64,000 nucleotides of DNA, taken from Tomocerus qinae. Lineage: Eukaryota; Arthropoda; Collembola; Entomobryomorpha; Tomoceridae. The stretch is taken from assembly GCA_020055645.1 (NCBI GenBank), contig CM034548.1, positions 32,910,201 to 32,974,200 on the forward strand. The letters run 5' to 3'. Below, in pieces: positions 12,213 to 23,000 of this stretch. A program made the position numbers and the translations under genes. Position 1 is the first letter of the stretch, and every line of letters begins with the position of its first letter. A model generated the notes under the pieces. It saw only the letters and a program-made list of their open reading frames with translations, did no database searches and was not told the DNA's origin.

Positions 12213-15073
12213 GAAGTATTTTTATGTCTTTTTAAACATACATATTTTAGATGTTCTCGTTGGTGTGTACCGCCTACCTAGGGTTACATATTATCCATTT
12301 TTTAATTATATTTTATCATCAAAAATATACCAATGATATTATGTTGTTGCAAAATAGCATGAAAAAATCCAGTATGAATGTCATGAAATAGTCGGATCTA
12401 AAATGAAGACTTACTGTGGAAATTCACAGAGTATTATAATTATATTTAAAAACTCCGTGCAATTTTAATGCCCTTTAAAATGTTTGTGATACCAAGAATC
12501 TAATAATAATAATTAAGCCAACATTTTGGCTTAGTTAATTGTGAAATTAACCTCCAGATAATGTTTTACAAACTTACATGCAAGCCAGGGGTAATATAAT
12601 AATACTACCGGATATAGAATAGAGGTTTCCCACAATTGGTGACCGGTCACTAAATTAACATGAATAGGTATTGCAATGACTACAGTACCTGCCTGTGTTA
12701 TCCTGGAATAGTAGGAAACGTCTATATAGAGTATGGAATGAACCACTTAAGTGGACATGTTGCATTACATTACAAGTGTTCTAGGTCAGGGTGTGGTAAA
12801 TCGATGATCAGATTGAAATAATAAAGCTGGTCCGTTAAATATTTCCACATTCACGACTATTATGTTTGCTGGGTCAAATTATTTTCGATATTTCCAGAAC
12901 ACTGACAGCTACTATGAGTGTGTCTCATGTGCTATGAAGAGAGGTAATGTACAAAATCTCATATTGCTAGGAGTTAATTTTATTTTTCACACTTTTTTAT
13001 ATCCATACATGCACATTGATTGATCATAATATTTATATCATAATAATCTGGCTATTCACAAAAAGAATATTATTATGTTTCTATTTAATGATGCATAACC
13101 TATTTGCATGTATTCATTTAAAAGTTAAAATTCAACACAGTAAATTAACTATTACTTTTAAATACGGTAGGTGTAGGCAGGTATTAGTTTCAAGAAGTCC
13201 AGATTGCCTTCAAAATGCAAAACTGCTACAAACTTTGCCTGTATCTTAATAATTTGATTATCTGAATATACAGCTAAATCGTATTATACGAAAAAATGAG
13301 AATTGCATAAATGCATTTATTACCATACATTTTATCTCATACTTAAATAATTCACAAATCCCTGTTGCAGACATTGAAGATAGCTATTACTAACTACTGA
13401 CTGCATAGACTAAAAAATACTTAATTGACATTTTATCAAATAAATCCCAACTTCAATCTATTAAATTATTAAACTATATAGAAACATGGAAAATATATCC
13501 GTGCATCGTACAAATATAACAAACCAGTTGAATTCTATGCTATGACTGATTGACGAATCTCACAAATACCTTTACAACGATAAATATGCGTTATCGATTG
13601 CAATTTACCATTTATTTATCCATATTGTCAACTGGCCTTTACATATATATGTAGATTCTGACATTACTATAAAAAAAAGAAAGAAAGCATAATAATAATA
13701 TATGTGCATATAAAATATATGGATACTGATCCATATATATGCACATAATACTGTCTAATTAATACTATCAACAAATAACAATAGATTTCTACATAGGTAG
13801 TTGGATCTATTTCTGTGGTATATACATACTTCCTTCTACAACTATAAATAAACAGGTACTTGACATTATAATAAATTGATAATTAATTTGAGAACAATTG
13901 TTTCCATAGTTGCATTTAAAAATTAATTTTGGTGAATGGTATCTACCAATAAATCATAGATTGTAATATATAGTAGTATTGTATGAATACAACTCATGCA
14001 TGATGAATTCTACCATTTCTCGAGTTATGCCATTACACAGCATCAGAAAACGTTTGTAGTAGAAATAAAAATTTACGTCTACAAATCATTATTATGTATA
14101 ATAGTTTTAACACCGAAAGTTATAAAGAAATATCTCAAAACCATTATGAGTTCTATATTTTCTATAGATACCAATCTGACCTTGGGTGGGGTGCATTTAA
14201 CTTGGGGCAAATAATTTTGGAATTTTTTTAGAATTTATAAAACTAGTAATGTACTGGGGTAATATCAAACAGGCAATACAAAACTGCATTTAAAATTAAT
14301 GATAAATTTGTTAATCGCCATACTGTAATTTCAATTCTTTTTGCGTCTTTAGACAATTGTTTTATGTCTATATGATTTCATTTTAGTCTACGACATGACA
14401 TTATTTCCTTCCATAAATTACTTCCATAAAATCGAGATTTACAATGGGTAAATGCATATGGACTTGAAATTCACAAAAGATGTCAAATGACATGAGATTA
14501 TGACAAATCATCATGAAATGACAAAAAATTATCATATCAAATGTTAAAATTTATTTGCATTTATTGAGATTGCTTTTAAGACTTGTCTGCATATGTACCA
14601 GTAGTTAGTAGTAAAGTAAAGTTTATAAATTAAATTAAGTCACTTAATGTCTTTGTATTCACATGTCATCATGACTATAGTATAAACGTGAAGTGACGCA
14701 TATGTATTCTGTATGCATCAATATCTGCATGTTAGGCATCAAAACTTTTTTTTGCAAACCTATGGTTAATGTGAAGCCAATAAATGTTTTAAAATAATTT
14801 TAAAGTACCTACATCCTCTCGTTTATGATATTACTATTCTCACCTCATCCCAATCTCATGTTACTGAATAGGAAAATTTGAAAAATCCCCATTTAAGTAG
14901 AAAGACAAATAAGCATCTTATAAAAAAGAGAAAATGGTTTGAAAAGGATGCTATTTTAGGTTAATATGCCAGACTTAAGAATGTCAAAATGCCAACTCCA
15001 ATTCCTAATTTTGTACCATTTTATCCTAGATTTAATTATGAAAATCGAATCAACAAGTTCCAATAATTGTGCC
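12213..15073. other. non-coding stretch
   Basis: AT-rich DNA lying between the two oppositely oriented promoter-like copies and upstream of the minisatellite. Apart from a small inverted repeat at 13701-13747, I see no gene, RNA or mobile-element signal. Confidence 0.4.
13701..13747. repeat. small imperfect inverted repeat
   Basis: TATGTGCATA...ATATATGGAT on the left is complemented by ATCCATATATATGCACATA on the right around a 4-nt centre, with a 5-bp length difference in one arm. The composition is mainly TA-rich, so chance or a collapsed microsatellite is likely. Confidence 0.35.
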
Positions 15074-16497
15074 TATTCCATTGGATTAATTATTTTTTCC
15101 ATTGGATCAATTATTTTTTCCATTGGATTGATTATTTTTTCCATTGGATCAATTATTTTTTCCATTGGATCAATTATTTTTTCCATTGGATTAATTATTT
15201 TTTCCATTGGATTGATTATTTTTTCCATTGGATCAATTATTTTTTCCATTGGATCAATTATTTTTTCCATTGGATTAATTATTTTTTCCATTGGATCAAT
15301 TATTTTTTCCATTGGATCTATTCTTTTTCCATTGGATCAATTATTTTTTCCATTGGATTGATTATTTTTTCCTTTGGTTTAATTATTTTTTCCATTGGAC
15401 GAATTATTTATTCCGTTGAATTAATTACTTCCATTGGATCAATTATTTCTCCCTTGGTTTAATTATTTTTTCCATTGGATCTATTCTTTTTCCATTGGAT
15501 CAATTATTTTTTCCATTGGATTGATTATTTTTTCCTTTGGTTTAATTATTTTTTCCATTGGACGAATTATTTATTCCGTTGAATTAATTACTTCCATTGG
15601 ATCAATTATTTCTCCCTTGGTTTAATTATTTTTTCCATTGGATCAATTATTTTTTTCATTGGATCTATTCTTTTTCCATTGGATCAATTATTCTTTTCAT
15701 TGAATCTATTCTTTTTCCATTGGATCAATAATTTTTTTCATTGGAGCTATTCTTTTTCCATTGGATCAATTATTTTTTCCATTGGACTAATTATTTTTTC
15801 CATTGGACTAATTATTTTTTCTATTGGATCAATTATTTTTTCCATTGGACTAATTATTTTTTCCATTGGATCAATTATTTTTACCATTGGATTGATTACT
15901 TTTTTCGTATAATCAAATATTTTTTCCATTGGTTTAATTATTTTTTTTATTGGACTGATTACTTTTTCCGTAGGATCAATTATATTTTCCATTGGATTAA
16001 TTAATTTTTTCCATTGGAGCTATTCTTTTTCTATTGGAGCTATTCTTTTTCCATTAGATCTATTCTTTTTCCATTGGATCAATTATTTTTTCCATTGGAC
16101 TGATTACTTTTTTCGTATAATCAAACATTTTTTCCATTGGTTTAATTATTTTTTTTATTGGATCAATTATTTTTTCCGTAGGACCAATTAATTTTTCAAT
16201 TGAATTAATTATTTTTTCCATTGGATCAATTATTTTTTCCGTAGGATCAATTAATTTTTCAATTGAATTAATTATTTTTTCCATTGGATCAATTATTTTT
16301 TCCATTGGATTGATTACTTTTTTCGTATAATCAAATACTTTTTCCATTGGTTTAATTATTTTTTTTATTGGTTTAATTTATTTTCCATTGGTTTAATTTA
16401 TTTTCCATTGGTTTAATTTATTTTCCATTAGTTTAATTTACTTTCCATTGGTTTAATTTATTTTCCATTGGATTAATTCGCCTTCTTCATTGGATAT
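15074..16497. repeat. 21-bp minisatellite array, about 65 units
   Basis: Continuous tandem copies of a 21-bp unit, ATTATTTTTT followed by CCATTGGATCA, with the last bases varying (GATCA, GATTA, GATTG, GACTA, GTTTA). Because 21 is divisible by three, several frames stay open on both strands (IIFSIGS and FFHWINY on plus, MEKIIDP on minus); these are repeat artefacts, not genes. Higher-order copies are visible: a 163-bp block beginning near 15311 recurs at 15474, and a 63-bp block (three units) at 16178 recurs at 16241. The last units (about 16365-16475) shorten to 20 bp (GTTTAATTTATTTTCCATTG). The array lies about 1.8-3.2 kb upstream of the proposed rhinoceros 5' exon. Confidence 0.97.
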
Positions 16498-16740
16498 ATT
16501 GGCCGTTTGGCGTGTCAAAAACAAGACGTAATACATTCGCGCGAACACATTTTTGGAAAAAATCGTATTTTTCTCAGATTTACTGAGGGCGCTGCGCCCT
16601 CCCCCCGTTCCCAACTGGATACGTGCTTGATTATCAGTTCACCTTTTCAATTGTAGGAATTCACCTTTCTATTGCATCAATTCACCTTTTCCAGTGGACC
16701 AATTCATCTTTTTATTGATTCAATTCGCCTTTTCGTATTT
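16498..16740. repeat. decayed minisatellite units interrupted by a transposon-like end
   Basis: Diverged units of the array reappear at 16640-16735 with CACC in place of TATT (AATTCACCTTTTCCAGTGG). Between them is GC-rich DNA containing GGGCGCTGCGCCC (16587-16602) and the word CCAACTGGATACGTGCTTG near 16611-16630. The latter closely resembles the right ends of small elements at 38926 and 39427. The arrangement suggests an element or element end inserted into, or captured by, the array, followed by decay. Confidence 0.5.
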
Positions 16741-18305
16741 AGAGCCTGTTTTTCTAAGGTACGGCAATGAATGAGTAACAAAACTTTACCATCAGGTGGG
16801 CAAACTGATTTACTTTTAAATTTCTCAGTAAATGAAAAATTAGTATGGGTTAACTAGTGACTTAAAGACTTATTTACCGTGCATTTAAACAAGATCATTT
16901 TCATTTAAATGTGCTCGGATTTGACGGAAGACCGCTTGTTTAACGATTTCGCACATTGTGCCTGACCCCTATGTGAGTAGGATAGTATTCAGTATATCAA
17001 ACGGCTTACTAAGGATAATACATGGATGGATAGAGAAGCAACTCGAAGTACATAAGCCAGACAGGCATGTAATATAAATAGATGCATATAGGGATAGTGT
17101 TGTATGTATATATGTCTGCTACATAACATATCCTCCATTATCCCTTTCATTGGTTTGTTCGTTGCATTTTTCGTATGAAGGTTCGCCCATTTTGAATTCC
17201 TATTGAAGCTACTTACACCCAACTGCCTACGGTGTAGGACAAACCCCCGATTTATCTGTCTTCGTCACGCTTGCTCACGGATCGTTGCCAACTTTTTCGC
17301 GAAACCGTCTTAAGAAGCCGTGGCTGCACTGGAACTCGGATCTATTTATCTACCTGAAACTAAAATATACTAAGCAAAATAAAACAACATAATCCTAATT
17401 TACTGATCATTAAATATTGAAAAAGATCTGATCATTACAGTTGTTTTGTTTTTCAATTGGTTACCAAAAGCTAGTAAATGGTACTGAATCTTAAAGCAGA
17501 TGCAGGATGCAAATCTCTTCCTTGTTTTATGCACACTATCTGCTACAAAGGCTTTCATACTATTTGCATGGGGTTAACGGCTGAAATTAAACTAATTGCA
17601 TATGCTATGCCGTAATTGCGTAAAGTGTAATGGCAAAATACGTCATATTATTAGTATATATGTCATGAATTATGTACCTTATAATACTTAGAAATTGAGA
17701 AATAAATAAGTACGTAGTGAATATATTAAGAGTATGATGTTTATATGCCTTTTAACTTTGTTTTCGCAACTAAGTGTTTTGTTAATTCTATTAAATTTTA
17801 ATTTTACTGCCCAAATGCACATTACTTTTATTATAAAGGGAGAAATTGTAAATCAGCTATTTGTAGTATTAATATTTCAACATAGTAGACCTTTTGAAAT
17901 CGAAAACGGCTTAATTAGTGTCTTGAGTAATGAATTTACAGACTTGTTAATTAATCGGCGGGACAAATGGAGCTTATGTGGAGATTAAAGAGTAGGTTGG
18001 ATTTACGTAAAGAGAAATGAAGAGCCAAGGAGTATTTAAATGTGCATATGCATGAAATGCACTATCAATAGGTGAGAAAGATAAGGATTGAAATACTATA
18101 AATTATATAGGGGGATTGGGGTAGATTTTCATCAGGCGACGAGTAACGACATAAAAGCGATATAATGGTATATTTGAGTATGAAACGAGAAGATATTATG
18201 ATCAATATGCATGGCAATGAAAAATGTGAGTAAAAGGCAGAAATGTAACCGGGTAGGAAAGGGAGTGGGATGTGACAACACTGGTCCCAGAAAGACTTGC
18301 ACTCG
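16741..18305. other. non-coding stretch upstream of rhinoceros
   Basis: AT-rich DNA without coding signal. It would contain any distal regulatory DNA of the rhinoceros gene, but no specific element can be named from sequence alone. Confidence 0.4.
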
Positions 18306-18601
18306 AAGACCACATGATTAAATATATAGTTTCTGATACCAAGCCATGATGGCGCCAATCACTATTCTTGTGTAAAGTTGTGATAAAATGTCGCTAAAAT
18401 TGGTGCAGGATGTAAAATTTTAGAAAATAAGCATGTAATTAAAAGTGCTCTAAAATACAAGCAGTTGTATAAGTGTACGATATGAATTTCCGGTAAGTAT
18501 ATCATTTTCTTTTTAACCTGTTTTAAGTCTCCCGTTTAATTTGAGTAAAATTTTGAAGATGGAAAGTAAGTACGTCATAGTTCAAAATTGGCAAATAATT
18601 C
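18306..18601 (+). promoter_or_regulatory. proposed rhinoceros promoter and 5' non-coding exon
   Basis: The segment contains AAGCCATGATGGCGCC, a motif with a YY1/Pho-like GCCAT core, and ends its exon-like part at AATTTCCG|GTAAGTAT, a near-consensus 5' splice site (exon edge 18492). A matching 3' splice site exists at 19767-19769, 32 bases before the rhinoceros ATG, giving a 1277-bp intron in the 5' leader. The same module is present in inverse orientation at 11908-12212. The start site cannot be fixed by eye; somewhere in 18310-18400 is likely. The call rests on the donor, its spacing to the gene and the duplication, not on transcript data. Confidence 0.5.
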
Positions 18602-19769
18602 CTCCGTTAGTGTCCCAGCTTCATTTAATTGTCAAAATAAACTTTTGATCATCAGTGTTTAAGTGATTAAATCGAAATCAACGGAAAAATCCTCAAAAAT
18701 TGCAGTTAAAGTTTCTAAAATCAGTGTGAAAAGGTGCTGCCATCTGCGAAAGCTATAATATTGGAGACGAAAAATTAATTAAATCATCGAGATTATTTAA
18801 GTGTAACATCGTTTTAGTCAATTACAACAATTCTTAAAATACTGTGCAGTATTAATTAACCGTTTCCAACAGTCAATCGGGATTAAGCGTATCATTTACT
18901 CCGTGTTTACTCATTCATCATATGCATCGTATTTTTATATACAAAGTTCTACTTATACTCTCTTATATATATATCATATCAATGAATGACTGTCACCGCA
19001 GCAGCTTCACTTCCCTGTACTACACATACTACTACACAAATCCAAATTCCAATACTACTACCATCACAAACTACTTTACTACGTTATTATTATGTCGTTT
19101 TATAACTTTATACCAAATGTCTTTATATAATCAGCCTTGTCTCTACTCTATAGACAGTTGCCCAATATTTAAGTAATAACTCAAGATAAGGCTTTTTTAG
19201 AATTTATTCTGCTGTCAATATTTATGTTCTGAATGCATTTGATATTTTGAATACCATTTAAAATCTCTAGTCATCTGATTAATGTTTGTGTTAGTAGTGT
19301 GCGCGTGAGAAATACCAAATGTGTACGTGGGACCTATAAAATAGCCAAACTACCAAAGTCGTTAAAATAGTTAATTGGTACACAGTATTTGTGATCCATA
19401 ATTTATTGTTACTTTCAAAATGTGCTACTTTAACAGTAGCATAAGTTATTTCAAAAGGAATTGTTCTTCACAGTAAAAAGGATTGAATCATGCACAATAG
19501 AAATCCTGCTTATTGTTTGCTAAAATTATGTGTGTCTTCAGGTATGTGGGTTATCGCTAATTTTATTACTCTACCGAGTGAATGACCGATTACAATTAAA
19601 TGGATTTTAAATAAGGCCATACTTTCAAAAATAGGATTAATTTATTCGTGTTTAATGGTTTTCTTCCCCAGCCCAAAATAGTTTAGTGACAGTGCCTAAA
19701 ACGGAATTCCTAATGTTATAAGCCGTGGTTAGTTAATGGTGGTTTGCTAATGTTATTTGTCAATTTCAG
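18602..19769 (+). other. probable leader intron of rhinoceros
   Basis: If 18492/18493 is the donor, this DNA is the rest of the leader intron and ends in GTCAATTTCAG at 19769. It contains no convincing coding exon. An 84-codon frame at 18922-19176 is Tyr/Thr/Ile-rich and looks like chance. Confidence 0.45.
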
Positions 19770-20093
19770 ATACACCTATAAGATGATATAATCCAATTAA
19801 AATGTCACAAAGAGTCAAGAAACCTGGCCGATCGGAGGAGAACCAGGGTGAGGATCTTTATAGCAAATCTTAAATATATTCATTTTGACAGTTTAACTGA
19901 TTAAAAATAAATAATTTTAGGGAAGCGTCGTAAGCGACGCCCCAGTGGTTCGGATCCCGATGAAGAAGGAACTCGGTCTGGTTCAAACTCTGGTGGCAAC
20001 GGATCTCTTAGCGGGATGTGGACGCCAAGGCACTTAAGTGACCTTAAAGTTTCTTCTATATATAACAGAAACTCGGCGGAAGCACCTGCTGAG
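19770..20093 (+). other. rno leader end and N-terminal exons 1-2
   Basis: The acceptor at 19769 is followed by 32 leader bases, the ATG, and 46 coding bases to a GTGAGG donor. After a 73-bp intron, exon 2 supplies 173 bases. Residues 1-73 are basic and disordered ([16 protein letters not shown]), typical of a nuclear localisation region, and then reach [11 protein letters not shown]. This part is poorly conserved in the family, so its boundaries rest on splice consensus and phase only. Confidence 0.75.
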
Positions 20094-23000
20094 GTAATAA
20101 AAGAAGTAATTGTTGCATACTTTTATCATACTGATTTTAATTTCATTTATTTCAACTTGTGTTTGTGGAATTGAATTACTAATTTTTAACGATGTGACAA
20201 TAGTTGTACCGTAAAGACCTGATAAGTGCCATGAAGTTGGCAGACAGTGAGCCTTTAACTCCTGAAGAGTACTGGTTGATCACTGATCCTTGGAAGCAAG
20301 AGTGGGAAAAGGGTGTTCAGGTAACAATCCCCAAAAATTTGAAATTCAAAGTCGTAGACTGTTTTTGTATCGTCTACGATTGCTCTTAGCGTAATTCTAA
20401 GTCTGTATTTATACAGATTATTAGGATTTGGTCTCTTAAAGGGAGATCTATTCGTAAGCTTCTGCTCATTTTAATAATTATTCTCTTTAATTATGTTTTG
20501 TGCATCTTATTTCTGCATATTTATGTACATTGTAGTGAATCTGTGAACATTGGTATGCTATCCTAATTACGCATTTTAATTACGCACAATCTCTTGTTGG
20601 TCACCTCATGCTTAAATAACCTTTTCTATTTAATTATCTTTCTATTCATGTATTCCTTAATGCAGGTTCCAGTCAACCCCGAATCTCTTCCAGAGCCAGA
20701 GGTGGTCGTAATATCACCTGTAGCTGATAGAAGTCATGATTTCCGACTGTAAGAGCTAGTGATAATATGCTACTGTAGTTAAAAACAACAACCATGCATA
20801 TTTAGACTTATTAGTTAATACTTTGATCACATTTTCTCGATTATTTTGTGCAGACCGAAAAAGAAATATGTAAGAGTAACCCACGACGATTTTTTCAACC
20901 CTGACTACCACCAATTAGTATCTACTGCAGCTAGGGCAGAAAAGGTTTGCAGTTACGATCTGGACGATGTTGATGCTGCCTGGTTGGGCTGCTCAAATGC
21001 AGACCGACAGATGCAAAACCTGCCAGTCATTTCAGAATTTCTGATGGAGCAAGTGGTAGAAGAACTGGAACTCCAATGTTGGGAGCAAGTTCAAACGATA
21101 TTGAAAAGTCAGGAAGGCTTAGGGATAGAGTATGATGAAAATGTCATATGTGATGTCTGCCGTTCGGTAAATATTTTATGGGGGTTTTCTTTTATAGCCA
21201 CTTAAGGAAAAGACTGTTCAGAAAATAATATTTTTTATGAATGTGATAGCCCGAATCTGAAGAGGGAAACGAAATGGTGTTTTGTGATGCTTGCAATATA
21301 TGCGTTCATCAAGCTTGCTACGGAATTACATCAATTCCATCCGGATCTTGGCTTTGCAGAACTTGTAGTACGTTATAATACTCATTTTTTATTAAATATT
21401 AATCCCTGGAAATAAAATTAACGAGAAGATGGACATTTCAGCGTTGAGCATACGACCGCAATGTGTTCTGTGTCCAAATATGGGTGGTGCTATGAAAGCC
21501 ACTCGATCAGGACACAAATGGGCCCATGTAGCGTGTGCCATTTGGATTCCAGAAGTTAGTATTGGCTCGGTAGAAAAAATGGAACCAATTACAAAAATTT
21601 CCTCCATACCGGTAACCCTATCAGATTCAAACTTTTATCACTTTATGCATTCATAAAGAAATTTTGGTGTATATTCACTTTTATAAATTACAGCAAAGTC
21701 GTTGGTCATTGGTTTGCGTTATCTGTAAAGATAAATCCGGTGCATGCATTCAATGTTCTGTGAAAACGTGCAAAATTGCTTATCACGTCACTTGTGCTTT
21801 CAAAATCGGTTTAGAGATGAAACCTATTATCGTCGATGAAAACGCTGAGGATGGAATTAAATTAAGAGTAAAATAAATTTAATTTATTTTAAGGGTCACA
21901 AACATCTTTGAATAGTTAAGCTAATTGTATTCATTTATGACCCTTTAGTCGTATTGTGAGAAACACAGTGTGAAGCCTAAAAAGGAGAAGGGGAAATCAG
22001 GGGACGAGCAGGAGGATGAGAAAAAGAAACCACGGGCATTGACTGCTGAAGAAAGAAATCAAGCACGAGCAGAAAAGTAAGCCACGGCTAAAATTATTCA
22101 TTTAGCAAAAACAAAAACAAATGTTTAAATTTTACTTATGTGTCGTTATATTTTGTGCTTAGACTTCAGCAAATTGAATCAGAATTTTACAAATACGTCC
22201 GTCTCAAGGATGTTTCGCAAAACTTAGCAGTCGATATGGACATCGTAACATTAATTTTTAATTACTGGAAGCTTAAAAGACGGGTAATATTAACATGTAT
22301 AATGATAATTAATGATAATATTAAGTCTTTTCAAATCGATCCGGTATTTGCGATCAAAAAGGTTAAACAACGCTTAATTTAAAAAGCTGTCCAAAGTCCA
22401 AGTGGATTTTTTATTGCATAGTTAGTTGCATTGAATCTAAATTTATATTAGCATATCTTTGTCAACACACTGTCTAAATAAATGGATTTCTTTTTGTAAA
22501 TGCATACTAAAATGATGAGCTCCATGATTAACTTATTTTTTAAATTGAATTTTAGTCCCTGAATAATCGACCTCTAGTGCCGCCACGACCAGAAACTACT
22601 CAGTTACTAACTCAACAACAAGAACAGGATCTTGAGCAAATGAAAATGTTTGTCCAGCTCCGACAGGATCTCGAAAGAGTAAAAACTTACAATAAAGCAT
22701 TAAAACTGGTTTTAAGAATTATTGAAGGAAATTTTTGAGACATAATTTATATTTGAATACAGGTACGTAATTTATGCTACATGGTGAGTCGTAGAGAGAA
22801 GCTATCCAGGTCTTATTTCCGTCTTCGTGAGCAGGCGTTTCAAAAGCAGGTGAGTAATGCTACTTTATACTGATAGTATTACGCTTTTATTTCTATTCCT
22901 TCAAAATTGACAAAGTTTAAACTTTGTGGTAATCATATTTCAGGTGGCAATTTTGTCTGAAAAGTCGATGGACATTAGTACTTTGTCAACTGAAGAAAAG

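Noticed and set aside
15067-16347. Overlapping frames on both strands reading IIFSIGS, FFHWINY or MEKIIDP repeats
   Set aside because: They exist only because the tandem unit is 21 bp and lacks stops in several frames; there is no promoter, splice context or non-repeat protein part.
15074-16497. CRISPR-like array
   Set aside because: Units are directly tandem with no unique spacers, and the genome is eukaryotic.
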